Below are positions 8,815-15,727 of a stretch of 64,000 bases of DNA, in pieces. Location of the stretch: the NCBI GenBank assembly GCA_002419585.1, contig DIGJ01000018.1, forward strand, positions 89,173-153,172, in the 5' to 3' direction. Every line of letters begins with the position of its first letter. Position 1 is the stretch's first letter. The notes under the pieces are model-generated. The model was not told the origin of the DNA, did not search any database, and saw only the letters and a list, made by a program, of their open reading frames with translations. Made by a program: the position numbers and the translations under genes. This stretch comes from Lachnoclostridium sp. UBA5725 (GTDB taxonomy: Bacteria > Bacillota > Clostridia > Lachnospirales > Lachnospiraceae).

Positions 8815-10562
8815 TAGGCATTCACCTCCAAAAACTCACCATACTGCGCCATGTAGGTTTCATAGTATAATCCCTTTTTCTTCAAAAGTGATTCATGCGT
8901 ACCTCGTTCTGCAATTCTTCCATTTTCTAAAAAAAGAATTTCATTTGCATAACGGACTGCTGAAATACGGTGTGCAATAATTACCTTTGTTACATCTTTT
9001 AGATCATTCAGTTCTTTTTGAATCATGAGTTCTGTTTCCATATCAAGAGCTGAAGTAGAATCATCCAACACTAGAATTGGCGCTTTTTTTGCAACCGCTC
9101 TCGCAATACTGATTCGTTGCTTTTGTCCACCGGACAAGCCGACTCCTCGCTCACCAATAATGGTATCGTAGCCTTCTTCCATGCCTTCTATGAACTCTCT
9201 TGCTTGCGCAAACTGGGCTGCATGAACAATACCATCTTCGGTAATCAGCTCACGTTTTCCCATTTTAATATTTTCTTTGATTGTGTCTGAAAATAAAAAT
9301 ACATCCTGCATTACGATAGAGGCACTTTCTCTTACCTGTTTTAGAAGCATCTGTCGGATATCAATGCCATCTAATTTGATATATCCCGATTTTTCATCTT
9401 CCGTTGGCTTATCTACATCATAGAATCGCTGCATCAGATTTATGATGGAGGACTTACCTGCACCCGTTGCTCCCATAATTCCAATGGTCTGACCAGCAGG
9501 TAGATCAAAACTGATATCATCTAATATCTTTGTGTTATCTAAGGTTAACGATACATTTTCAAAAGTTATATCACCATTTACTTTATCTAACACAATAGGA
9601 TGATCCACTTCTTTTACCAAAGATTCCTCCGCATAAATCTTTCTTATCTTTTTAAGAGATGCCACCGCAGAGGAAAAATCATTCGTAAGCCAGCCAATCA
9701 TCTCCATTGGCCAGACAATATTTCTCGAATATTCGGTAAAGGCAACTAAAACTCCAAGTGTTATTTCTCCTTTCATAACCAGGATACCGCCAAGGATTAC
9801 TACCGTAAATGGCAGAAGCTTTGTAACAAATTGAAAGAATGGCTGATATTTCACCAATACTTTGGATTGTTTAATATTTAAATCATAGTACTTTTTGTTA
9901 TGTTGCATAAATTTTTTAATTTCATATTTTTCTTTGGCAAACGCCTTTACCGTTCTTACTCCTGCTAAGTTCTCTTCTGCAATTGTATTTAATACTGCAT
10001 TTTCCTCACTAATTTCCTCATAAATCTTATTCAGTTTTCGCTCCATGATAATCGCAAATGCTCCAATAATCGGCATTGCAATACAAGGTAGCAATGATAG
10101 TTTTGGACTTAACCGAAACATACAAAATAATACGATAGAAACATGAATGACGACCTCTATGATAAGCATTCCAACAAATCCAAGTGCTCCCCATATGTTA
10201 TCAATATCTTCTTTCAAACGTGCCATTAATTCTCCGGTGTTGGTATTGTCAAAATACGAAGTTGGCAATCCCTCAATATGGCAAAACAAGTCATACCGCA
10301 TTTCCTTTCCAATCTTTGCACTGATTATATCAAAGATAAGCTCCTTCAAATATCCAAATATCGCTCTTCCTATTCCAATGAATAAGATTGCAAGCAATAA
10401 GTTTCGAAGCAACGCGACTTTACCATCTAAAATAACGTCGTCGACTAAATGTTCACTAATTACTGGGTATAACATATCAAGTACAACTGCAATAATCATT
10501 GAAACAATTGCAAATGCATAAGCATACCAGTACTTTACGATGTAGCTGCTAATTTTCTTCAA
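8814..10562 (-). CDS. Heterodimeric ABC exporter, subunit with degenerate Walker B
   Basis: This 582-residue half-transporter has a six-helix membrane domain and then an ATPase domain: Walker A GATGAGKS, signature LSGGQ and the H-loop AHRIS. After Walker B the catalytic Glu is replaced by Asp (ILVLDDSTSALD). That Asp and the partner's LSIGQ fall in the same composite site, the degenerate site of heterodimeric multidrug exporters. GGAGGGAGAGG just upstream of the start is a strong ribosome site. It is first in the operon, behind a promoter, a leader peptide and a terminator, an arrangement known for the antibiotic-induced bmrCD operon of Bacillus. Confidence 0.92.
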   Translation of the reverse strand: MKKISSYIVKYWYAYAFAIVSMIIAVVLDMLYPVISEHLVDDVILDGKVALLRNLLLAILFIGIGRAIFGYLKELIFDIISAKIGKEMRYDLFCHIEGLPTSYFDNTNTGELMARLKEDIDNIWGALGFVGMLIIEVVIHVSIVLFCMFRLSPKLSLLPCIAMPIIGAFAIIMERKLNKIYEEISEENAVLNTIAEENLAGVRTVKAFAKEKYEIKKFMQHNKKYYDLNIKQSKVLVKYQPFFQFVTKLLPFTVVILGGILVMKGEITLGVLVAFTEYSRNIVWPMEMIGWLTNDFSSAVASLKKIRKIYAEESLVKEVDHPIVLDKVNGDITFENVSLTLDNTKILDDISFDLPAGQTIGIMGATGAGKSSIINLMQRFYDVDKPTEDEKSGYIKLDGIDIRQMLLKQVRESASIVMQDVFLFSDTIKENIKMGKRELITEDGIVHAAQFAQAREFIEGMEEGYDTIIGERGVGLSGGQKQRISIARAVAKKAPILVLDDSTSALDMETELMIQKELNDLKDVTKVIIAHRISAVRYANEILFLENGRIAERGTHESLLKKKGLYYETYMAQYGEFLEVNA

Positions 10563-10629
10563 ATCTTCCTCTCCCTCCTAAAATCCCTCAAAAACGTCCC
10601 GTCGTACCACGATTCTTAAAAAAGTATGC

Positions 10630-10661
10630 AAAAAAACCGTGGCAAGATCTACCACGGTTTT
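10630..10661 (-). terminator. Leader terminator (attenuator) of the ABC exporter operon
   Basis: On the minus strand AAAACCGTGG pairs with CCACGGTTTT around a 9-nt loop, followed by a run of seven T. It lies between the promoter/leader peptide and the first exporter gene, so it would stop transcription unless read-through is induced. That position marks it as an attenuator and not an end-of-gene terminator. Confidence 0.85.
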
Positions 10662-10708
10662 CAAAACTCACTTATTTATTCCATTGCATCGATAAATAAA
10701 TCGTTCTT

Positions 10709-10792
10709 CTATAACGTTATTGAGGTAATCTTACATGTGCTAATTATAAAGTTGTTTTTACTAATTCTAAAGTTTCTGCCTACGTTAATCAT
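10709..10792 (-). CDS. Leader peptide of the ABC exporter operon (27 aa)
   Basis: An ATG at 10792 opens a 27-codon frame starting MINVGRNFRISKNNF and ending in SITL before TAG. It has an AGTGAGG ribosome site 8 nt upstream. It sits between a consensus promoter and an intrinsic terminator ahead of the exporter genes. Its last codons contain ATTACCTC, which can pair with GAGGTAAT at its own ribosome site. A ribosome stalled by an antibiotic on this frame would change leader folding and allow read-through. This is inferred from the architecture and from the bmrB precedent; the peptide itself is not recognised. Confidence 0.65.
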   Translation of the reverse strand: MINVGRNFRISKNNFIISTCKITSITL

Positions 10793-10804
10793 TTTAATTA
10801 CCTC
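10722..10804 (-). promoter_or_regulatory. Anti-Shine-Dalgarno pairing across the leader ORF
   Basis: GAGGTAAT overlapping the leader ribosome site (minus strand, 10804..10797) is exactly complementary to ATTACCTC near the end of the leader frame (10729..10722). The 8-bp stem would hide the ribosome site when the leader is not being translated, giving a switchable structure. Confidence 0.5.
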
Positions 10805-10823
10805 ACTTTCTTTGTTTTTTTGA

Positions 10824-10838
10824 TGACCGGCTAGGTCA
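10824..10838. promoter_or_regulatory. Perfect palindrome at the exporter transcription start
   Basis: TGACC and GGTCA arms flank a 5-bp centre (GGCTA), a few bases downstream of the predicted start site at about 10844. It could be a repressor operator or a small 5'-end hairpin that stabilises the leader RNA. No regulator gene is adjacent. Confidence 0.4.
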
Positions 10839-10850
10839 ATCACTTTTGCC

Positions 10851-10879
10851 ATTATATTCCACCAATATTTATTTGTCAA
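10851..10879 (-). promoter_or_regulatory. Perfect-consensus sigma-A promoter of the ABC exporter operon
   Basis: On the minus strand TTGACA (10879..10874) is separated by exactly 17 bp from TATAAT (10856..10851). Such a strong promoter about 280 bp ahead of the first structural gene implies that control is exerted after initiation, by the leader and terminator. Confidence 0.8.
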
Positions 10880-10928
10880 TCTATTTATTAAAAAAGTATA
10901 AACATCTATTTATTAAAAAAGTATAAAC
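10879..10928. repeat. Two tandem 25-bp direct repeats upstream of the exporter promoter
   Basis: A 25-bp unit beginning ATCTATTTATT and ending AGTATAAAC occurs twice without a gap (10879-10903 and 10904-10928). The first copy overlaps the -35 edge. Both are identical. They may be UP-element-like A/T-rich promoter boosters, a doubled regulator site, or a slippage duplication. Confidence 0.8.
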
Positions 10929-10954
10929 AAAATTGGATTATTGATTGATTATTT

Positions 10955-11167
10955 TTATTCCTCTGATAATTTTTCTAAAATTTGCTCACATATTTTTCCC
11001 TCGGCATTGACGGTTTCATCTTCATCAATACCTTCATAGATCAAATATTCACTCACCAAATCATCAATTTCTAAAACTGTATCATTATCCAATTTTTTTG
11101 TTACATCAAAGGTTATCCCTGCTTTTTTCATTACTTCAATCTCTGCTTTTGTAAATTCAATCTTCAT
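10955..11167 (-). CDS. Small acidic hypothetical protein (70 aa)
   Basis: The 70-residue acidic protein begins MKIEFTKAEIEVMKKAGI and has a good AAGGAGA ribosome site. It starts 15 bp after the M42 peptidase stop and so is probably in the same transcript. Predicted helices, no Cys, no membrane segment. No family recognised; the composition suggests a small soluble helical protein. Confidence 0.6.
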   Translation of the reverse strand: MKIEFTKAEIEVMKKAGITFDVTKKLDNDTVLEIDDLVSEYLIYEGIDEDETVNAEGKICEQILEKLSEE

Positions 11168-11182
11168 TTAATTTTCTCCTTC

Positions 11183-12210
11183 TTAGCCTAGATAGGCTTT
11201 TAAAAGCGCTATCGTATTTTTCACACCATCCACATGACTTCTCTCATATCCATGAGAAGCATATACACCAGGTCCAATCAGTCCATGTTTTACGTCATGT
11301 CCGGAAATCAATGCAACATCTGCATCCGACCCATAATATGGATATACATCGACTGCAAAATCAAGTTTTTTCTCTTTTGCTGCTTTGATAAGACCAGTCA
11401 CTACATCATAGCTATATGGCCCCCGGCTATCCTTTGCACAAATCGAAACTTTCGTTTCATCACAGGTAAGTCCTTTGCCTACACAGCCCATATCGACGGA
11501 GATAACTTCGGTTACGCCACTTGGAATGGAGGCAGCACCTCCATGCCCAACTTCTTCATAGACCGTAATATGCTGATAAATCTTACGTGCTGTTGTTATC
11601 TTCTCTTCTTTTAAATACCTAGCGTATCCAAGCAAAATTCCTACACTTAACTTATCATCTAAAAAGCGACTCTTAATAAATCCACTCTTTGTAATTGTTG
11701 TTCTTGGATCAAAGCAGACAAAGTCCCCAGCCATGATACCAAGTGCCTGCGTCTCTTCTTTTGTTTTTACAATCTCATCAATAACAACTTCCATTTCCTT
11801 GTATTCACGACTGGTCTTGTCATAGTCACCATTTACATGAATAGAGGCATCTTCTAATTGGAAGGTTCCTTCAAAGATACCATCAAATTTTGTAATGATA
11901 CGGCAGTTTTCACCTTCTGCATTATTAGCATTCATGCCCCCAATCGGAGATAATCTAAGTCTTCCATTTCCTTTAATCTCAGTAACCATCGCTCCAAGTG
12001 TATCAATATGTGCTTCTAAAAAAACGGCATTTTGGGCATCTATCCCTCCAATATCAACTACCACTCCCCCTTTTGTGGTAAGGGTTGGCTGATATCCGAG
12101 TGTTTCATATGCCTTCATGACATAGTCCGCTACATTTTTGTGTAACCAGAAGGGCTATCTATTTCCAATATTTTTTTCGTTTCTTCTAAGATATATTCGA
12201 TCTCTGTCAT
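11183..12210 (-). CDS. M42 family metallo-aminopeptidase, apparent -1 frameshift near the N-terminus
   Basis: The M42 dinuclear aminopeptidase (glutamyl aminopeptidase/endoglucanase-like) trims peptides in the cytosol. All metal ligands are visible: AHIDTLG, FLDDK, YEEVGHGG, SVDMG and the C-terminal ASHGYERSH. The open frame with these motifs starts only at 12118. The family N-terminus (MTEIEYILEETKKILEIDSPSGYT) is encoded just upstream from an ATG at 12210 with an AAAGGGA ribosome site, but in the other frame. An A5 run at 12135-12139 (minus strand) would need to be A6 to join them. It is therefore a sequencing error, a fresh mutation, or slippage. The joined protein would be about 342 residues, normal for M42. 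Confidence 0.85.
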
Positions 12211-12233
12211 AATAATCCCTTTCTTTTCTTGTT

Positions 12234-12767
12234 TTATTTATAAATTACATATGCTTCTTTTCTATTTTTAGCATCAGCATTTTGAGGATCATCATTTCGG
12301 ACATCACAATTTTGGACATCGCCTTTTTTGGCACAAAGATGAAATAACCCTTGTGGAAGTGCAAACCCAAATATAATTCCCAGTACAATCGCTCCTGCCA
12401 CTAAAAATGTTTCCACGCCTTTCACTGACGCCATATTTATGTTCTTTGTAATCAGGTAATATGCTGTATAATATATACCGGCTCCCGGTACGAGCGGAAA
12501 GATGCCGGTTACTAAAAATATCGTGGCTGGTACTTTACGAATTACGGATAAACACCTGGATAATATTGTCAAAGTAAAGGTTGCAATCAGTGATGCCACT
12601 GCAATATTCACTCCATGTTTCGAAAGTAGATAATAAGTAATCCATCCAACAGCACCCGTTATAGTACAAGACAGATACTGGTCTTTTGGTGCAAAAAACA
12701 AAATTGCAAAGGAAAGCGTTGCGAACATTGCTACCATAATCTGAATCAAAGTCTGAACTATTATCAT
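12234..12767 (-). CDS. Threonine/serine exporter small subunit (YjjB/ThrE_2-like)
   Basis: This membrane protein of 177 residues has four or five helices and the GIFPLVPGAGIYYTAYY motif of the ThrE C-terminal half (DUF3815). In ThrE the two halves are fused; here they are separate genes whose ends overlap by 4 bp (ATGA), which also supports the start at 12767 over the longer frame. They would export threonine, serine or related small molecules together. The last 30 residues form an unusual Asn/Asp-rich tail with a repeated DVxN/DxxNAD pattern, absent from typical members. Confidence 0.85.
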   Translation of the reverse strand: MIIVQTLIQIMVAMFATLSFAILFFAPKDQYLSCTITGAVGWITYYLLSKHGVNIAVASLIATFTLTILSRCLSVIRKVPATIFLVTGIFPLVPGAGIYYTAYYLITKNINMASVKGVETFLVAGAIVLGIIFGFALPQGLFHLCAKKGDVQNCDVRNDDPQNADAKNRKEAYVIYK

Positions 12768-13540
12768 ATATGGATACCTCCCATCAGCATCTGAACAATC
12801 TGAATTCCGGCACCTACACCAACTGCAATACAAACAGCGGTTAAAACTGCATCCACTAAATGAATTCCTCCAGATAAATAATCACCATTAAAAAATTCTC
12901 GTATTGAGGTTGTAAATACCACGCCTGGCACTAATGGAATGATCGAGCCGATAACTACGCTATCAAAGGTAATCATTGGAGAGAACTGTGCAATAGCGGC
13001 ACTTCCAAAGGTTACAATTGCACTTCCGATAATACTTGTTATGAATTTTGACATTTTTTTCCTTATCGCCATATTTAGAAACACTTGTAAAATAAGGCCA
13101 AATAGAAATGCAACGATACTATCCGTTATCTTTCCCCCAAACAGATAACAAAAGCAAGCACTTCCCATTCCACAAGCAGCAATCAATAAGTTCGGATTCA
13201 TCTGTTCTGGCTCTTTACATTTTAGCAGTCGTTCATTTGCCTGTTCCATCGAGCAACTACCTTCACATATTTCTCTTGAAATTTGATTTAGCATTGTAAT
13301 CTTACCTAAGTTTACTCCTCCTAATGGTACATGACGTACCGAACTATAAAAGTCTTCTTTATTTTCATTGATCGTGGCAAATATTCCATTCGAAATAACA
13401 TAAACGTTGTAATCGGTAATTCCATATGTCTCCAAAATTCTGGTTACGGTTTCTTGCACACGAAAAATTTCTGCGCCATTTTTTAGTAATAACTCGCCTG
13501 CTAAAATGGCGGTATTGAATATTTTTTGACTCTCTGACAT
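12764..13540 (-). CDS. Threonine/serine exporter large subunit (YjjP/ThrE_1-like, DUF1212)
   Basis: YjjP-type proteins form the N-terminal half of ThrE exporters. The cytoplasmic N-terminal domain carries the family motif NGAEIFRVQETV and then five hydrophobic segments, with GSIIPLVPGV near the end of the fourth. I place the start at 13540 (MSESQKIF), which follows an AAAGGGC ribosome site; the longer open frame runs back into the sleC terminator. The protein is then 258 residues. It is translationally coupled to the small subunit. Its promoter lies inside the upstream sleC terminator (13584-13612). Confidence 0.87.
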   Translation of the reverse strand: MSESQKIFNTAILAGELLLKNGAEIFRVQETVTRILETYGITDYNVYVISNGIFATINENKEDFYSSVRHVPLGGVNLGKITMLNQISREICEGSCSMEQANERLLKCKEPEQMNPNLLIAACGMGSACFCYLFGGKITDSIVAFLFGLILQVFLNMAIRKKMSKFITSIIGSAIVTFGSAAIAQFSPMITFDSVVIGSIIPLVPGVVFTTSIREFFNGDYLSGGIHLVDAVLTAVCIAVGVGAGIQIVQMLMGGIHI

Positions 13541-13575
13541 GTTACTGCCCTTTCTTTTGTACCTTAAATAACCAT

Positions 13576-13644
13576 ACTTAGATATTATACAAAAAGGTAT
13601 CCATTTTTTCAATGAATACCTTTTTTGTATTATACTATCTAAGT
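13576..13644 (-). terminator. Long terminator hairpin at the end of sleC
   Basis: ACTTAGATA (13576-13584) pairs with TATCTAAGT (13636-13644), and the inner arms AAAAAGGTAT and ATACCTTTTT extend the stem to more than 25 bp. On the minus strand a T-rich segment follows the inner stem. The outer arm includes the sleC stop codon. Confidence 0.75.
13584..13612 (-). promoter_or_regulatory. Promoter of the ThrE-type exporter, embedded in the sleC terminator
   Basis: Minus-strand TTGAAA (13612..13607), 17 bp, then TATAAT (13589..13584), about 44 bp upstream of the exporter start. Both boxes fall inside the sleC terminator hairpin. Confidence 0.55.
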
Positions 13645-14020
13645 TCTGCGATTCGACTAACCGCAACATAAATTTCTGAAATCTTATACCAGGTTGGAAA
13701 ATCTACAATTCCATTATTGGGAAGTCCAAAAACTTCCTGAAATACCTTTACCGCATTCTCTGTTCCTGGACCAAATACGCCGTCTTCCGAAACCTTTGGA
13801 ATCAATGGATATCCAGTTGATATCACATTAAGTTGAGACTGCATCTGCTTGATTTTAGGACTTGTCATTCCGTTTGATAAATTAAATCCAGGCCACGAGG
13901 ATGGAACCCCTGCAACTTCATTTGTACTATTAATAAACATATCACTACCGTAATAATATTTAATTATATCGCTAGCAGAATATCCATCATCTGCCAAATA
14001 TTTCGATCCCCATTGGGTCA
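13635..14020 (-). CDS. sleC: SleC spore cortex-lytic enzyme, C-terminal portion separated by the intervening element
   Basis: This fragment encodes the last 124 residues of SleC. It opens with GSKYLADDGYSASDIIKYYYG, the end of the SpoIID-like catalytic region, and then has a peptidoglycan-binding domain with DGVFGPGTENAVKVFQEVFG and GIVDFPTWYKISEIYVAV. It has no start codon or ribosome site of its own; upstream codons belong to the element end. Joined at the TQW codons to the N-terminal part at 17262-18161 it makes a 423-residue SleC, close to the 438 residues I recall for the C. perfringens enzyme. As the locus stands, this half is not translated as a proper protein. Confidence 0.88.
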
Positions 14021-14025
14021 GCCAA
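14010..14025. repeat. Left attachment site of the sleC element
   Basis: CCATTGGGTCAGCCAA here matches CCATTGGGTCATCCAA at 17265-17280 in 15 of 16 positions, with an uninterrupted 11-bp core (14010-14020). The core encodes the T-Q-W codons of sleC and is where the two gene halves join in frame. Confidence 0.85.
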
Positions 14026-14207
14026 ATGGAAATAACATATCGATTCCGATAATTTTTGTATTTTGTTTGTATAAATTTATATTTTTTAATACATCCTATG
14101 AACGAATATGAAAGTGTGAAGAAAAATCTTCGCTTTTCAAGTTTGTGTCTGCGCTGCGCTCGCAAACTTGCTATGCACAAAAAGCAGCGCAGGAATGGAG
14201 AAAAAAC

Positions 14208-14363
14208 ATGGATAATAAAGAACGATTCAATTTTGGAAATATTTACGAAGAGGATGATTTGGAAGAGGTAGATTTACCTCGCGATTCAAAAGGAAAAAAT
14301 GCTTCTGTAGAGCCACTACCTGAATCATCAAGACCTAGAAAAGATGGGCCTGGTGGCGAATAA
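14208..14363 (+). CDS. Small acidic protein within the sleC element (51 aa)
   Basis: An ATG at 14208 with GGAG 7 nt upstream opens a 51-codon frame. The N-terminal half is acidic (EEDDLEEVDLPRD) and the C-terminus is basic then Gly-rich, ending RPRKDGPGGE. Small proteins with a DGPGG-like tail occur in related Clostridia, from memory, without a known function. In this compact element it could be an excision factor or cargo. A hairpin (arms CAAGTTTG and CAAACTTG, 14138-14170) precedes it. Confidence 0.5.
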   Translation: MDNKERFNFGNIYEEDDLEEVDLPRDSKGKNASVEPLPESSRPRKDGPGGE

Positions 14364-14378
14364 AAAAGAAGGGGTTAT

Positions 14379-14494
14379 CGCACTAAATTCAGGTTTGACG
14401 GTATAGGACGGACGCAAGTTTTTGTTGGGGAGTGACGCCAGGAGAGGCTGAGCAATTTAGTATTTTGACAATTTACACGGCTACCGGGCGTCTC
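14379..14494. other. GC-rich, possibly structured RNA region inside the element
   Basis: This stretch has no ORF but has two exact complementary pairs in crossing (pseudoknot) order: ACTAAATT (about 14382) with AATTTAGT (about 14454), and GACGCC (about 14434) with GGCGTC (about 14487). It is markedly richer in GC than the flanks. It does not match a riboswitch consensus I know. It may be a noncoding RNA or a 3' structure of the 51-aa gene. Confidence 0.4.
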
Positions 14495-14586
14495 TTTTAC
14501 TCTTCTAAGTATTCTCTTTTTACTACTCCCATATAAATCTGGTATTTACTTTAACATTACAAACATAGCGGGACCGTTTATCAAAA

Positions 14587-15378
14587 TCAGCCCTTCTTAA
14601 AGCTGACATATACCAAACTTGTCATCCCATTACTTGATTTTTCTTGTTTCGTCTGTAATTCATCAAAAGAATCAATCATTTTTCCAAATTTTACAAATCC
14701 ATAATTTCTACAATCAAAGTCTGGATATCTTTTGAGAATCATATTTCCTAAATTTCCCATAAACATCCATCCATCATCATCCGATTGTTGCTCCAACAAT
14801 GTTATGATCGTGCTCTTAATATTATCCATACTAGTGATTGGCTCTGCATCTTTGTTTAAAACAAATTTTTCTTCATTTGTTTTAATATCGACTTCCTCAC
14901 CAGATTTTTTATACAAACGTCCTTTTGTGCTTTGCGCATCGCTTTTATACAATACATCCAGTGTCTTAAACTGTTCGCAAGCTTTTACAAAAGAAGAAGG
15001 GGTTTTACTTTCACCCATACCGATTACTCTCTTACCAGATTCCCGCAGTCGGACAGCAAGTCTTGTAAAGTCGCTATCGGAGGTCGCAATGATAAAACCA
15101 TCCACATTATTCTCATACAAAATATCCATAGCATCGATTATCATAGCAGAGTCCGATGAATTCTTACCCGTTGTATAGTTGTATTGCTGTATTGGTGATA
15201 GCGAATTATCTAACAAGCAGCTTTTCCATGTACTTTTTGACAAATCCGTCCAGTCTCCATATATTCTTCGAATGCTGGCTATTCCATATGCTTCCGTTTC
15301 TCTTACTATAATTTCGATATACTTCGGTGATATATTATCTGCGTCAATCAACAGAGCAAATTTATTTTCTTTATTCAA
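14587..15378 (-). CDS. NYN-domain (PIN-like) protein with C-terminal OST-HTH/LOTUS domain
   Basis: The 263-residue protein has an N-terminal NYN domain: LLIDADNIS (residues 9-17), the acidic SSDSAMIIDAMD and ATSDSDF, which form the metal-binding site of PIN-like RNases. Residues 190-260 resemble an OST-HTH/LOTUS RNA-binding domain. It probably binds and perhaps cuts structured RNA. Translation starts at TTG (15378) behind AGGAGGG; the promoter at 15416-15444 is near sigma-A consensus, so it should be made in growing cells, unlike sleC. It sits inside the intervening element as cargo. Its role there is unknown: defence, element stability or RNA control are all possible. Confidence 0.85.
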   Translation of the reverse strand: MNKENKFALLIDADNISPKYIEIIVRETEAYGIASIRRIYGDWTDLSKSTWKSCLLDNSLSPIQQYNYTTGKNSSDSAMIIDAMDILYENNVDGFIIATSDSDFTRLAVRLRESGKRVIGMGESKTPSSFVKACEQFKTLDVLYKSDAQSTKGRLYKKSGEEVDIKTNEEKFVLNKDAEPITSMDNIKSTIITLLEQQSDDDGWMFMGNLGNMILKRYPDFDCRNYGFVKFGKMIDSFDELQTKQEKSSNGMTSLVYVSFKKG

Positions 15379-15415
15379 AATAGAACCCTCCTATTTTCTT
15401 CGAATCGTTACTTAC

Positions 15416-15444
15416 ATTATAATTCATCTATTGTGAACTATCAA
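15416..15444 (-). promoter_or_regulatory. Sigma-A type promoter of the NYN gene
   Basis: Minus-strand TTGATA (15444..15439), 17 bp, then TATAAT (15421..15416), about 40 bp before the TTG start. It suggests vegetative expression of element cargo. Confidence 0.6.
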
Positions 15445-15447
15445 TAT

Positions 15448-15621
15448 TCAGTTTGTCGCATCCCTTTTACTCTTATTTATTACCTTTATACCTACTTCCT
15501 TCATAAACGCAGTGGTACCATGCTGAATCAAATGTTCTTTTTGGGCATATGTAATATCCTCAAACGGAAGTTCCTCATTTTCATCGAAGAAATGTACAAA
15601 GCATTTGAAAGTTAATTCCAA
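15448..15621 (-). CDS. Small protein upstream of the NYN gene (57 aa, TTG start), candidate recombination factor
   Basis: A TTG at 15621 behind GGGGGTG opens a 57-codon minus-strand frame that begins (M)ELTFKCFVHFFDENEELPF and ends with basic residues (NKSKRDATN). The composition is protein-like, and the plus-strand frame over the same bases is not convincing. It lies between the recombinase and NYN genes, divergent from the recombinase. Large serine recombinases need a small directionality factor for excision (SprB in SPbeta, for example). Size and position make this the best candidate; that role is inference. Confidence 0.6.
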   Translation of the reverse strand: MELTFKCFVHFFDENEELPFEDITYAQKEHLIQHGTTAFMKEVGIKVINKSKRDATN

Positions 15622-15727
15622 TCAATCACCCCCATATAAGTTATGCTTTAAAGGATGTACTTGTTGTTAACAATAGGTGTATTTTTTTTGCCTTTTTCTA
15701 ATAAACATAAGTAAGGAGTTGGTATGA

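Noticed and set aside
10879..10928. CRISPR array
   Set aside because: Only two repeats with no spacer between them and no cas genes nearby.
11234..11614. Plus-strand 126-codon frame opposite the M42 peptidase
   Set aside because: Antisense shadow; the minus strand shows all M42 metal ligands.
13635..14180. Independent 181-residue peptidoglycan-binding protein
   Set aside because: Its first 53 codons are element sequence without a ribosome site; the remainder is the exact missing C-terminus of SleC.
14056..14363. Longer plus-strand starts upstream of the 51-aa element protein
   Set aside because: They run through the hairpin at 14138-14170 and lack a ribosome site; the ATG at 14208 has GGAG at good spacing.
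14379..14494. c-di-GMP, TPP or guanidine riboswitch
   Set aside because: Short matches only (for example ACACGGCT and GGCTGAG); the required conserved cores are absent and no matching gene follows.
15433..15615. Plus-strand 60-codon frame between the NYN gene and the recombinase
   Set aside because: No ribosome site and poor composition; the minus strand over the same bases has a better frame (15448-15621) with a ribosome site.
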